This document shows, in pieces, positions 35,701 through 43,909 of a DNA stretch of 64,000 nucleotides. How positions within the stretch are numbered: position 1 is the first letter of the stretch; each line of letters starts with the position of its first letter. Position numbers and translations under genes: made by a program. Source of the DNA: Eubacterium ruminantium (GTDB taxonomy: Bacteria > Bacillota > Clostridia > Lachnospirales > Lachnospiraceae). The stretch spans positions 246,943-310,942 of the forward strand of contig FNUU01000003.1 in NCBI GenBank assembly GCA_900108205.1, in the 5' to 3' direction. A model generated the notes under the pieces. The model searched no databases, had not been told where the DNA came from, and saw only the letters and a list, made by a program, of their open reading frames with translations.

Positions 35701-36226
35701 AAAAACAGCTGTTATGGATAATCGTGATTATTCGGTAGGCGGAATAATAGATGCTGTGACCATGAAGATCACGAAAAACAATGAAAACATGGCTTTTGTA
35801 ACCCTGCTGGACACACTCGGAACCGTTGAGGTTATAGTATTTCCGAAGACCTTTGAGAAATACAGAAGGCTTATTTACGCAGGCAGCCGGGTTATGATCA
35901 AGGGACGTGCTCAGATTGCTGAAGAAGAAGGCAAGCTTATTGCTTCGGAGCTCATTTCTCTGGAAGATATTTCAAAAAATGAACAGCAGAAGGGCAAGGA
36001 GATCTGGGTCCTCTTTGAAAATATGGAGGATTACAGGGGAAATCTTGAGAATTTCCGACAGCTTCTTATGGATTATAAGGGCTTTGCGCCGGTATATGTT
36101 CAGCTTAGAGAGGAAAGAAGCAGGAAGCTAATGAGCTGCAGTGTGGATCCGGATTCCGGCGTTGTTGACGCCCTGAAGCTGGAATATGGAATCGACAGAG
36201 TTATTGTGAGAAGCCGTATTGTATAG
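32720..36226 (+). CDS. dnaE: DNA polymerase III alpha subunit (DnaE)
   Basis: A 1168-residue replicative polymerase. The PHP domain is N-terminal (HLHVHTGYSLLDGM, ITDHGVMYGA, HDILLCIQTG). The palm/fingers carry GRGSAAGSIVSY and the catalytic Asp pair D399/D401 in MPDIDIDF, with the third at D549 in KMDFLGLRTL. YRPGPMDFIPQYI and the tandem helix-hairpin-helix region follow, and then an OB fold (about 990-1070). It copies DNA during replication or lesion bypass; Clostridia generally also carry PolC as main replicase. It has no 3'-5' exonuclease domain, as expected for DnaE. The start is ATG 32720 behind GGGG. A 21-bp tandem array begins 3 nt after its stop. Confidence 0.97.
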   Translation: MNFTHLHVHTGYSLLDGMSRIPELVKRTKELGMDSLAITDHGVMYGAIDFYKECKKQGIKPIIGCEVYVAPRSRFDRETGSEDERYYHLILLAETDQGYSNLSKIVTRGFTEGYYYKPRVDKEVLREFHEGIICTSACLQGEVAFYLRRGFYDKAKEAALSYVDIFGKNNFFLELQDHNIDEDQIVNAGLLRLSKDIDIPLICTNDSHYIYEDDWKAHDILLCIQTGKKVADSDRMHYSEGQYYLKSPEEMLEKFGYAKEVLENTHKIAERCNVNIVFGDQKIPKYDVPEGYTAFSYLEKLCMDGIKERYNPVPDELYERLKYELNVINNMGYVDYFLIVWDFINYAKENGISVGPGRGSAAGSIVSYCLKITNIDPIRYSLIFERFLNPERVTMPDIDIDFCYERRQEVIDYVSRKYGPEKVVQIVTFGTLAARNCIRDVGRVMDLPYNLCDSVSKSIPMEIGMNIEKALVSSPDFKKFYETNEDVRTMVDMAKKLEGLPRHASMHAAGVVIGREPIEEFVPLCKNGDAVTTQYNMTTIEELGLLKMDFLGLRTLTVIRDALRSIERRTGRKIDIDNIPQDDMKVYDMISAGKCEGVFQLESSGMRNFMKELKPHSMEDVIAGISLYRPGPMDFIPQYIAGKQHPDKVTYDHPALEKILSPTYGCIVYQEQVMQIVMELAGYSLGRSDLVRRAMSKKKEDVMMKEREYFVYGNAEMGVPGCVKNGISEEVANKIFDEMTDFAKYAFNKSHAAAYAVVAYQTAYLKCYYPYDFMAALMTSVKDNAKKLASYIDACRKAGIKLLPPDVNKGEGDFSVSDDAVRYGLSAIKSIGASVVNAILKDRQENGTFRSLQDFIDRMAGKEVNKKAIENFIMAGAFDGFGVKRSQMMAVYAGMMDNAARERKSRITGQMNLMDFLGGFGGESSSDSEMNGFAEAFSVNYPDIPEFTKEEMLSGEKEILGIYVSGHPLDDYRNIIEKHGNAVSSDFFMDEETGKTAVMDNRDYSVGGIIDAVTMKITKNNENMAFVTLLDTLGTVEVIVFPKTFEKYRRLIYAGSRVMIKGRAQIAEEEGKLIASELISLEDISKNEQQKGKEIWVLFENMEDYRGNLENFRQLLMDYKGFAPVYVQLREERSRKLMSCSVDPDSGVVDALKLEYGIDRVIVRSRIV

Positions 36227-36229
36227 AAA

Positions 36230-36503
36230 GTGGCCGACATGTACCGGTCAGTAGCAGACATGTATCTGTCGGCGGCAGACATGTACCGATCAGTAGCCGA
36301 TATGTGATGGTCAGTAGCAGACATGTATCTGTCGGCGGCAGACATGTACCGATCAGTAGCCGATATGTGATGGTCAGTAGCAGACATGTATCTGTCGGCG
36401 GCAGACATGTACCGATCAGTAGCCGATATGTGATGGTCAGTAGCAGATATGTATCTGTCAGCGGCAGATATGTACCGATCAGTGACCGACATATACTGGT
36501 CAG
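36230..36503. repeat. 21-bp tandem repeat array (13 units)
   Basis: Thirteen near-identical 21-bp units run from 36230 with a degraded fourteenth. They form a higher-order 63-bp period of three unit types, with cores GCAGACATGTATCTGTC, GCAGACATGTACCGATC and GCCGATATGTGATGGTC. The 63-bp block recurs about four times. The unit length is two DNA turns. Because 21 is a multiple of 3, long open frames cross it on both strands. They are artefacts: no ribosome site is present and composition is repetitive. It lies between dnaE and the TrmH-like gene. Confidence 0.92.
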
Positions 36504-36555
36504 TATCAGATATTGAACAGGATAATACAGGACAGAAATCAGAAAGAATAGTAAA

Positions 36556-37416
36556 ATGATAACATCAACCTCAAATGATAAGATAAAGTATGTTGAAAAA
36601 TTAAAGAAGAGTGCCTCTTTTCGAAGGGAAGAGGGATGTTTTCCGGTGGAAGGCATAAGGATGGTAAGAGAGATTCCGGCAGAACGGATCCGGGAGCTAT
36701 ATATCACTGAAAAAGCTTATGTAAACTACAGAGAAGAGATTAAAGCTATATGCATTACCGCCGGATTTAGTGGTGGAAATCATAAAGCTGCAGAGGAAAG
36801 CGTTGAATCAGAGCAGGTTCATATGGTATCAGATACATGTATGAAAAAAATGTCTGATACTGAAACGCCTCAGGGCGTTCTTGCGGTTGTCAGAGCAAGT
36901 AATTATACTCTTGAGGATATTCTGATCGATAACAACGAAAGTGATGGAAAGAGCTCTGCAAAGGCTCCGCTTCTTCTTGTTCTGGAAAAACTTCAGGATC
37001 CGGGTAATATGGGAACCATTTTCAGAACGGCAGAAGCAGCAGGCGTGACAGGACTTATCATTTCAGGGGATTCGGCGGATGTTTATAATCCAAAGGTTAT
37101 AAGATCCACCATGGGTGCCATTTTCCGCATGAAGTTTTATATATCAAACGATCTGGTCATGGATATGAAAAAACTTAAAGAGAAGGGCATAAAAGTTTAC
37201 GCCATGCATCTTCTCGGGGAAAGCTTCTATGATAAGGATTTCAGAAAACCTACAGCCTTCCTTATCGGAAATGAAGGAAATGGATTATCTGACCGTCTGA
37301 GTGCTGAAGCTGATGAAAGAATGAAGATACCTATGATGGGCAGTGTAGAGTCACTTAATGCAGCAGTCAGTGCTTCGGTTGTGGCTTATGAAGCACTGAG
37401 GCAGAGAATCGTGTAG
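36556..37416 (+). CDS. TrmH/SpoU-family RNA 2'-O-methyltransferase
   Basis: A 286-residue SPOUT enzyme that methylates ribose 2'-OH of rRNA or tRNA with SAM. The knot motifs are intact: LEKLQDPGNMGTIFRTAEAAGV (motif 1, with catalytic Arg), FLIGNEGNGLS (motif 2) and IPMMGSVESLNAAVSASVVAYEAL (motif 3). The N-terminal substrate-binding domain (about 1-120) includes the start ITSTSNDKIKYVEKLKKS, typical of the rlmB/yqfF-like group. A Ser/Glu-rich insert sits around residue 75-90. Which nucleotide is modified cannot be said. Confidence 0.92.
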   Translation: MITSTSNDKIKYVEKLKKSASFRREEGCFPVEGIRMVREIPAERIRELYITEKAYVNYREEIKAICITAGFSGGNHKAAEESVESEQVHMVSDTCMKKMSDTETPQGVLAVVRASNYTLEDILIDNNESDGKSSAKAPLLLVLEKLQDPGNMGTIFRTAEAAGVTGLIISGDSADVYNPKVIRSTMGAIFRMKFYISNDLVMDMKKLKEKGIKVYAMHLLGESFYDKDFRKPTAFLIGNEGNGLSDRLSAEADERMKIPMMGSVESLNAAVSASVVAYEALRQRIV

Positions 37417-37587
37417 CGTATATGCCGGGGCTATGAGCAGTATGATCAGTATTTGATGGACATACCGGTATTATGACCGGTATAGTCGGCGTGAGGTATA
37501 TGTCGGAATTTATGAGCAAAAAAGTATGTGTGACGTATATGCCGGAACAGAATAATAAAAGAAATAAATGACAGGAAAAAAGAAAAA

Positions 37588-37878
37588 TTGGAAACAGTAA
37601 TAAGATCGATCATTTTTTATTATGCGGTCATAAATATAGTAGCATTTTTTATGTATGGCGCTGATAAAAGAAAAGCTAAGAACAGTGAGTGGAGGATAAG
37701 TGAAAGCTCACTGATATTTGTAAGTGTTGCGGGAGGCGCATTTGGAGCTCTCCTGGGGATGAAGGTTTTTCATCATAAGGTCAGAAAGGTTAAATTTCAG
37801 ATAGTGATACCGCTTATGGTGATAATTCATCTTGCGGCTGTTTCATCCATAGCTGTATGGATGAATAAGCTTACGTGA
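37588..37878 (+). CDS. DUF1294 small membrane protein
   Basis: A 96-residue protein with three membrane helices (about 5-22, 42-60, 72-92). The conserved DUF1294 core is present: MYGADKRKAKNSEWRISESSL, GGAFGALLGMKVFHHKVRKVKF. The family's function is unknown. The start is TTG 37588, the only one that keeps the first helix, with AGGA 11 nt upstream. A CGTGATG/CATCACG hairpin (about 37874-37892) overlaps its end. Confidence 0.88.
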   Translation: METVIRSIIFYYAVINIVAFFMYGADKRKAKNSEWRISESSLIFVSVAGGAFGALLGMKVFHHKVRKVKFQIVIPLMVIIHLAAVSSIAVWMNKLT

Positions 37879-37898
37879 TGATCTTACATCACGAATTC

Positions 37899-37962
37899 TA
37901 TGAGATGTAAAAAACGCATCTCATAATCCTGCGGGACTTAAGTCCTTTCGGTATTGTATCAG
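37899..37962 (+). repeat. Dispersed three-hairpin repeat, copy B (3' truncated)
   Basis: TATGAGATG...CGCATCTCATA and the CCTGCGGGACTTAAGTCC hairpin are present. Hairpin 3 is lost after GTATTGTATC. Confidence 0.8.
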
Positions 37963-37967
37963 ATCTG

Positions 37968-38008
37968 AACGGCCTCTGTTATAAGTATGAACAGAGGTCG
38001 TTTTTTTA
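37968..38008 (+). terminator. Strong terminator before the ABC exporter unit
   Basis: AACGGCCTCTGTT (37968-37980) pairs with AACAGAGGTCGTT (37990-38002), one wobble, followed by seven Ts. Confidence 0.88.
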
Positions 38009-38165
38009 GTATAATTAAGAAACGGCGTTTCCTGTCATATAAAAACCTCCGGGGGATGTGTTTCGACGCGAAAGAGTGTTTAAGGATTTTTTAATAATTC
38101 ATATTGTATCCTTACCTCAGAGTCAGGGAAATATGTTAATATCATAAGGACAGGAGAGGAATAAT

Positions 38166-40562
38166 ATGATTTTCAAGGTGTTAAAAAAAGATTTAAAAAA
38201 GAAAAAGAGCATAAATATCATTATTACCATTTTTGTATTTATGGCTACTCTCTTCATTTCAAGCAGTATTAATCAGCTGCTGGTAACAGTCAACGGGCTG
38301 GATCAGTACTTTGATAAGGCCAAGGTTCATGATTATATGATATTTACTCTTGGTTCGGTTGAAGGAGAACTGACAGACAGCGATAAGAGATGTCTGGAAT
38401 TCCTTGAGGAGGAGAAGGCTAAGGGAAATATCTCGGATTATGAGCTGAGTCAGGATTTCTGGTGCAACGAAGGAGATTTCTATAAGGAAAATGGCGACAA
38501 GCTTAAGCTCAGTTCAAATATCATCAGCAGAGTACATAACAACCTGAATATATTGTTCGATCAGGATAATATTGAAGTAACAGAGGTTGAGGATGGTTAC
38601 TGTTATGTTACAGGCGGATTTATGAATGTTACCAAGCTGGAGATCGGTGACAGCTTTCTGATCAGGAAAGAAAATGGAAACGGCCTGGAGATGAGGCTTA
38701 CAATCAAGGGACGTATCAAGGATGCAGCCTGTGGAGGAGACCTTATCAGCATAAACAGGGTCATTGTAAGCGAGAATGATATGCAGAAGATCATTGACAG
38801 TAAAACACTTGCCTACGCCGGAATTGTAACGGTTGATACCGTTAATAAAAAAGCATTTTCAAATAACATGAATAAATCAAATTTTACATATTTGTTCGCA
38901 GGTGACAGGCAGCTGATGAAAACCGGATATATCATGGACGTAGTAGTAGCCCTTCTGCTTTTCCTGGTCAGTGCAGGACTTGTCCTTATAGCTGTACTGA
39001 TACTTAGATTTACAATAGTATTCACAATAAATGACTCCTATAAGGAAATAGGAATCATGAAGGCTATAGGTATCAAAGACAAGAAGATAAGAAAGATTTA
39101 TATAGTTAAATATTCAATACTTACTGTGGCCGGTGCGATAATAGGTTTTATTACAAGCCTCTTTGTAGGAAAAATGCTGACAAAGTCGATCATGAAAAAT
39201 ATGGTTATCGACAGCGTGGGTAATAATGTTATACTTCAGCTTCTGGGATCTGTACTGGTTGTATTAATAATAATCTTTTTGGCATACAGAAGTACCAAGA
39301 AGGTTAAGAAGATGAAACCGCTGGATGCTATCAGAAATGGTGCAGAGGGCGAGAGGTTCAAGAAAAAAGGACTTATGTCACTTAGAAAGAAGAAAATCGG
39401 AACTACTTCATTTTTGGCATTTAACGATCTTTCGGTTGACTGGAAGAGATTTCTGATACCAATCCTGACAAGTGTGATCGGCATATGGCTGCTCATTATG
39501 CCGGCAAATACCATTAATACACTTTGTTCGAAAAAAATAGCACCTCTCTTTGGTTTCCAGGATTGCGACTATTTTGTGTCGGATGCGAATGCGGCAGTGA
39601 ATGCCATATATCTGAAGGATAAGAACTATATCAAGGACGGAATGGAGAGGGTGAAGGATGTACTTGATGACAATGGAGTAAAGGTTAAAAAGATATTTGA
39701 CGAGATCATGTACAGATTCAAGATTAGAAAGGGTGACAGTGTAGTCAGTTCAGTGGCTATGCAGGGAATCGGTACTGATGTAACGAAGTATATCTACAGT
39801 GAAGGAACTGCGCCTCAGTACGTTAATGAAGTGGCTGTGACAAAGATGATCGCCGATAAGCTCGGAGCACATATAGGAGATACGGTTTATATAACAAATG
39901 GCGGTGTTGAAGAGGAGTATATTATTACAGCATACTTCCAGTCAATGAGCAATATGGGCGAGGGCATACGATTCCACCAGGATGTTGAACTTTCACTGGA
40001 AAACTTCAGTACAATGTGGTCTTATCAGATCATTCTTGACGGAGAGCACTCAAAAGATGAAATACAGACAATACTTACTGAGAAGCTTGGCGATGGATTT
40101 GATGTAGTACCGATGCTGAGATTTATTCAGGACAATATCGGAAGTATTATTCAGGATCTTAAGCTTTACAAGATCATGGTGATAATAGTAGTGGCTCTTA
40201 TAAATATCATGGTTATTATGCTTATGCAGAGAACATTTATGACCAGAGAAAAGAGCAGTATAGCAACGCTTAAATCGGTAGGCTACAGTAATAAGAAGCT
40301 TATATTCTGGCAGGCGAAAAGAATGGGAGTTGCTGTTATCATCGGTGTTGTTATCGGGGCTCTTACATCAGGGTTCTTTACGGATATAACATCCGGACTC
40401 GTATTCAAGTTCATGGGAGCAAATGAGGTTGATTATGAAATCAACATTCCGGAAGTATACGTGATCTATCCGATAATACTTATTGTCATGAGCGTACTGG
40501 CATGTATGTATGCATCAAGAAGAGTTAAGAAGATAGATGTAAGAATGATGAATGTTGAATAA
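38166..40562 (+). CDS. FtsX/MacB-type ABC transporter permease
   Basis: A 798-residue permease with two FtsX domains. The first has a helix at about 15-35, an extracytoplasmic domain (about 40-255) and three helices at about 258-282, 310-335 and 355-377. The second repeats this with a helix at about 430-448, a second outer domain and helices at about 675-697, 720-742 and 760-785. Each domain has the cytoplasmic coupling motif (YKEIGIMKAIGIKDKKI; KSSIATLKSVGYSNKKL). Such permeases work by mechanotransmission in lipoprotein or peptide export and antibiotic resistance. The ATPase gene is 30 nt downstream and a two-component system follows, suggesting a signal-controlled peptide-resistance or export pump. 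Confidence 0.92.
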   Translation: MIFKVLKKDLKKKKSINIIITIFVFMATLFISSSINQLLVTVNGLDQYFDKAKVHDYMIFTLGSVEGELTDSDKRCLEFLEEEKAKGNISDYELSQDFWCNEGDFYKENGDKLKLSSNIISRVHNNLNILFDQDNIEVTEVEDGYCYVTGGFMNVTKLEIGDSFLIRKENGNGLEMRLTIKGRIKDAACGGDLISINRVIVSENDMQKIIDSKTLAYAGIVTVDTVNKKAFSNNMNKSNFTYLFAGDRQLMKTGYIMDVVVALLLFLVSAGLVLIAVLILRFTIVFTINDSYKEIGIMKAIGIKDKKIRKIYIVKYSILTVAGAIIGFITSLFVGKMLTKSIMKNMVIDSVGNNVILQLLGSVLVVLIIIFLAYRSTKKVKKMKPLDAIRNGAEGERFKKKGLMSLRKKKIGTTSFLAFNDLSVDWKRFLIPILTSVIGIWLLIMPANTINTLCSKKIAPLFGFQDCDYFVSDANAAVNAIYLKDKNYIKDGMERVKDVLDDNGVKVKKIFDEIMYRFKIRKGDSVVSSVAMQGIGTDVTKYIYSEGTAPQYVNEVAVTKMIADKLGAHIGDTVYITNGGVEEEYIITAYFQSMSNMGEGIRFHQDVELSLENFSTMWSYQIILDGEHSKDEIQTILTEKLGDGFDVVPMLRFIQDNIGSIIQDLKLYKIMVIIVVALINIMVIMLMQRTFMTREKSSIATLKSVGYSNKKLIFWQAKRMGVAVIIGVVIGALTSGFFTDITSGLVFKFMGANEVDYEINIPEVYVIYPIILIVMSVLACMYASRRVKKIDVRMMNVE

Positions 40563-40592
40563 TAAATGATTGTTAATATGGAGGATAAGAAC

Positions 40593-41372
40593 ATGGCAGC
40601 ACTTGAAGTTAAAGATTTATGCAAAACCTATGTAGTAAATAAAAGACAGATAAATATACTTAAGAATGTTTCATTTACAATTGAAGAAGGAGAGATGGTG
40701 GCTGTAATGGGACCGTCCGGATCAGGAAAATCAACACTTCTTTATTCGGTATCGGGAATGGATAAGGCTACGGCAGGAAGTGTTAAACTGTGTGGAACAG
40801 AGATCACGGATATGTCTGAGAAGGAAATGGCAGATTACAGACTGAGTAAGATGGGATTTATATTCCAGCAGATGAATATGCTGAAGAACCTTACGGTTTA
40901 TGACAATATCATCCTTCCGGGATATGAAGCTAATGGTAAAAACGGAAGAGAGAAGATAGATGAAAAGGCAAAAGAGCTTATGCATAAGATGGAAATAAGT
41001 GAGATCGGAGATAATGATATCACAGAGGTTTCGGGCGGCCAGCTCCAGAGAGCGTGCATTTGCAGAAGTCTTATCAACAGTCCGGAAATCCTCTTTGCGG
41101 ATGAGCCTACAGGTGCTCTTAACCAGAGCAGCTCTGAAGAAGTCATGAGAATACTTGCAAAATTAAATGGTGAAGGAATGACCATTATGCTTGTAACTCA
41201 TGATATGAAAAGTGCAGCAAAATGCAGTAGAATTTTATATATAGTTGATGGTAATATAAAAGGAGAACTGAGCCTCGGAAAGCTTTCCGGAGACAACGGA
41301 AACTTCAGTGAAAGCGACATACGAGGCAGAGAGCGAAAAGTATCTTCGTGGCTGGAAGAAATGGGATGGTAG
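40593..41372 (+). CDS. ABC transporter ATPase (MacB/LolD type)
   Basis: A 259-residue ATPase starting at ATG 40593 behind GAGG; an in-frame ATG at 40566 lies before this site. Walker A GPSGSGKST is at about 40-48, the Q loop is IFQQMNMLKNLT, the signature VSGGQLQRACICRSL, Walker B ILFADEPTGALN and the switch LVTHD. ADEPTGAL is characteristic of the LolD/MacB group, which partners FtsX permeases like the one just upstream. The end has a polar extension of about 30 residues beyond the usual length. The response regulator starts 61 nt after it. Confidence 0.95.
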   Translation: MAALEVKDLCKTYVVNKRQINILKNVSFTIEEGEMVAVMGPSGSGKSTLLYSVSGMDKATAGSVKLCGTEITDMSEKEMADYRLSKMGFIFQQMNMLKNLTVYDNIILPGYEANGKNGREKIDEKAKELMHKMEISEIGDNDITEVSGGQLQRACICRSLINSPEILFADEPTGALNQSSSEEVMRILAKLNGEGMTIMLVTHDMKSAAKCSRILYIVDGNIKGELSLGKLSGDNGNFSESDIRGRERKVSSWLEEMGW

Positions 41373-41433
41373 AGTCCGGAACAGACGGATGAAGCATATA
41401 AGTTACGGTTCTGTATTATATGGAGGACAATAC

Positions 41434-42096
41434 ATGATCGATGTATTGATAGTTGAAGATAATGAGGAAATTGGTACCCTTCTGCAGGATTTCTTTCTTG
41501 CAGAAGGGTATGATGTATATCATGCAATGACCGGCGAGGAGGGACTGGAAGTATTCCGGGACGAAGGCGCTAAGGTCATTGTTCTTGATGTTATGCTTCC
41601 GGGAATGGATGGCTTTGAGGTCTGCAGGGCTATAAGAGAGAAACAGGATGTTCCGATAATCATTGTGAGTGCAAAGGTTACCAAGGAAGATAAGCTGAAC
41701 GGACTCATTCTTGGGGCGGATGATTATATTGAAAAACCTTATGATGTTGATATTTTGCTGGCTAAGGTCGCAGGCATTATGAAAAGAAGGTATGCTTCGA
41801 ATGACATAACTATCGGAAATATACGTCTTGATAAGGTCGGAATGATAGCCTACAGGGATGAAAAACCGGTGAGTCTGAATAAAACCGAATTTTCGCTCCT
41901 TCTATATCTGATGGAGAACAGAGGAAAGACCCTCAGTAAGGAAAAGATATTTAATCATATCTGGGGAGCGGACAGCGAAACTGAGTCCCAGACAGTTACG
42001 GTTCATATAAAATGGCTGCGTGAAAAACTGGAGCAGGATCCTAAAAAACCTGAACATATTCAGACGGTATGGGGCGTGGGCTATAGATTTGATTGA
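41434..42096 (+). CDS. OmpR-family response regulator
   Basis: A 220-residue protein. The start ATG 41434 lies behind GGAGGA; in-frame ATGs inside the ATPase gene are rejected. The receiver has E8-D9, phospho-acceptor D52 (VLDVMLPGMDG), S/T in IIIVSAK and K in YIEKPYD. The Trans_reg_C winged helix covers about 130-220 (LNKTEFSLLLYLMEN, VTVHIKWLREKL, IQTVWGVGYRF). It likely controls the upstream exporter genes, as in BceRS/CprRK-type systems. The kinase gene follows 14 nt later. Confidence 0.95.
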   Translation: MIDVLIVEDNEEIGTLLQDFFLAEGYDVYHAMTGEEGLEVFRDEGAKVIVLDVMLPGMDGFEVCRAIREKQDVPIIIVSAKVTKEDKLNGLILGADDYIEKPYDVDILLAKVAGIMKRRYASNDITIGNIRLDKVGMIAYRDEKPVSLNKTEFSLLLYLMENRGKTLSKEKIFNHIWGADSETESQTVTVHIKWLREKLEQDPKKPEHIQTVWGVGYRFD

Positions 42097-42110
42097 AAAA
42101 GGGATAAAAG

Positions 42111-43661
42111 ATGTGTAAGAGAACCGTGATCCTGGTGACTGTTATTATGCTTTTTATCGCATTTGTGAATGTGGCAACATATATCATATTAAAGGATAAA
42201 AATGACAACAGCCAGAATGTTGAGATCAACAGAATAAAACATGTCATAAATGAATATGAGAAGGAAAATGGTGTGGCGGCAGACAGTCTGCCGGCACTTG
42301 TTTCATTTGCCAAAGCCCATAATCTGCAGCGTGATTATGACTATCTTATATCAATTGATTCCGAAGAAAAAAGTGAATCAAATAAATTGATGAATGAAAT
42401 ATCTGAAGAGGAGTTGAAATATAATATTTCCTTTTATGCCACAGACAGATACATCTATAAAATATGCTGCCGGGAGGCCGGAAGAAGGATTGACAGCAGC
42501 ATTAGAATAAGGTTTTTTGTAATGATAAATGCAATCCTTTTCATGGCAGGAACTCTGACTGTCATTCTTTATGTAAGACAACAGCAGGTGATCGTGAAGC
42601 CTCTTCAGAAGATGGTGGATATCCCTGTAGAGATATCCAAAGGAAATCTGGTTAAGGCGCTTCCGGAAACCAAAAACAAATACTTTGGCAAATTCAACTG
42701 GGGCATGAATATGCTGAGAGATACCTTAGAGGAAACTAAGGCAAAGAATCTGCAGCTTGAACGTGACAAGAAGGTGCTTCTTATGTCCCTTTCACATGAT
42801 ATCAAGACCCCGCTTAATGCCATTTCACTATATTCAAAGGCTATCAGCAGGGGGCTTTATAGCGGAGATAAAGTAATAAGCTCAGCCGAAAGCATACAGA
42901 ATAAAGTGTTTGAGATCGAAGATTATATGAAGAGGATCGTAAATGCCTCCAACGAAGACATCATTACTTTTAAGATAAAGAAGGAGGAGGTTTATCTTGA
43001 TACGATAATCACCTCGCTGAAGGATTATTATCATGAAAAAATGAAGCTCCTCGGAGTGGATTTCAGTATTGGAAAATACAGAAATTTATTGCTGAACACA
43101 GATCCGGACAGGCTTATAGAGGTCCTTCAGAATGTTATCGAAAATGCCCTGAAGTACGGTGACAACCGGAAAATCTGGATTGAATTTATTGAAGAAGATA
43201 TGAATGGTACCAAAGCGGGTACAGGTTCCGGAAGCAGATATACGAATGGATCGGGTATCGGTTCCGACAGTAAATATGCAAATGAATCGGGTACCGGTTC
43301 CGGTGGTAAATATATAAATGAATCGGATACCGGTTCCGACAGTAAATATGCAAATGAATCGGGTACCGGTTCCGGTGGTAAATATATAAATGAATCGGAT
43401 ACCGGTTCAGGAAGAATATCCATTAAGATATATAATACAGGCTGCGCACTTGAAAAGCGCGAGCTGGCGAATATATTTGAAAGCTTTTACAGAGGCACCA
43501 ATACCGGTAAGAAGGAAGGCAGTGGCCTGGGATTATATATCTGCAGAAGGCTTATGACTCTTTTAGAGGGAGAAATCTACGCTGATATTATCCCTGAAAC
43601 AGAAGATGGTTTATCAGAAAAATCAGATATTATGTGTATAACGCTTGAACTGATGTATTGA
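42111..43661 (+). CDS. Sensor histidine kinase with a repeat insertion in its ATP-binding domain
   Basis: A 516-residue membrane kinase. Helices at about 5-27 and 135-155 enclose a short sensor region. A HAMP-like linker leads to the HisKA domain with H229 in SLSHDIKTPLNAIS. The HATPase has the N box NVIENALKYGDNRKIWIEF, then an insert at about 366-434, then G1 IKIYNTGCAL, the F box and G2 GSGLGLYICRRLM. The insert consists of 12-residue Gly/Ser/Thr repeats (SGTGSGGKYINE, SDTGSDSKYANE) from a 36-bp tandem DNA repeat. It falls between two core strands and may form a loop without breaking the fold. The partner is the preceding OmpR-type regulator. Confidence 0.9.
   Translation: MCKRTVILVTVIMLFIAFVNVATYIILKDKNDNSQNVEINRIKHVINEYEKENGVAADSLPALVSFAKAHNLQRDYDYLISIDSEEKSESNKLMNEISEEELKYNISFYATDRYIYKICCREAGRRIDSSIRIRFFVMINAILFMAGTLTVILYVRQQQVIVKPLQKMVDIPVEISKGNLVKALPETKNKYFGKFNWGMNMLRDTLEETKAKNLQLERDKKVLLMSLSHDIKTPLNAISLYSKAISRGLYSGDKVISSAESIQNKVFEIEDYMKRIVNASNEDIITFKIKKEEVYLDTIITSLKDYYHEKMKLLGVDFSIGKYRNLLLNTDPDRLIEVLQNVIENALKYGDNRKIWIEFIEEDMNGTKAGTGSGSRYTNGSGIGSDSKYANESGTGSGGKYINESDTGSDSKYANESGTGSGGKYINESDTGSGRISIKIYNTGCALEKRELANIFESFYRGTNTGKKEGSGLGLYICRRLMTLLEGEIYADIIPETEDGLSEKSDIMCITLELMY
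43215..43413 (+). repeat. 36-bp in-frame tandem array inside the histidine kinase gene
   Basis: About five and a half units of 36 bp alternate between two types, giving a 72-bp higher-order period (TCGGGTACCGGTTCCGGTGG and TCGGATACCGGTTCCGACAG cores). The last copies are identical, which suggests recent slippage. Every gain or loss of a unit keeps the frame and changes a surface loop by 12 residues. Confidence 0.9.
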
Positions 43662-43663
43662 TA

Positions 43664-43740
43664 GTATGAGAAGCAAAAATTGCATCTCATAATCCTGCGG
43701 GGCTGGCGTCCCTCCGGTATTTCATCAAGAAAAATTAAAT
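43664..43740 (+). repeat. Dispersed three-hairpin repeat, copy C (3' truncated)
   Basis: TATGAGAAGC...TGCATCTCATA and CCTGCGGGGCTGGCGTCCC are present. Hairpin 3 keeps only its left arm (ATCAAGAAAAA). The middle hairpin has compensating changes (GGCT/GGCGTCC) relative to copy A. It lies 3 nt past the kinase stop. Confidence 0.8.
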
Positions 43741-43854
43741 TGTAAGGAAATACCAAAATAGATTTTGCAACTGGCAGTAGCGTAAAAAGTTATTATGAGT
43801 TGGTTGCAATAAATGTTTTTCTATTATAGAATGTAGTGCATAACAACAAGACAA

Positions 43855-43870
43855 ACAGCCGATCGGCTGT
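43855..43870. promoter_or_regulatory. Perfect 16-bp palindrome upstream of the LemA gene
   Basis: ACAGCCGATCGGCTGT lies 40 bp before the LemA start and 23 bp after a TATAGAAT-like -10 (43826-43833). It may be an operator or a 5' hairpin. Confidence 0.5.
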
Positions 43871-43909
43871 ATTAAAAATCTGCGAAGGGCAGAGGAAAGG
43901 ATTAAAAGT

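Noticed and set aside
36230..36503. CRISPR array
   Set aside because: Units are contiguous without unique spacers and no cas gene is present.
36100..36707. Long open frames on both strands across the 21-bp array
   Set aside because: The unit length is a multiple of three, so any stop-free frame stays open. No ribosome site, and the translations are pure repeats.
42984..43423. Antisense protein over the kinase repeat
   Set aside because: It is open only because the 36-bp repeat keeps frame; no start signal is present.
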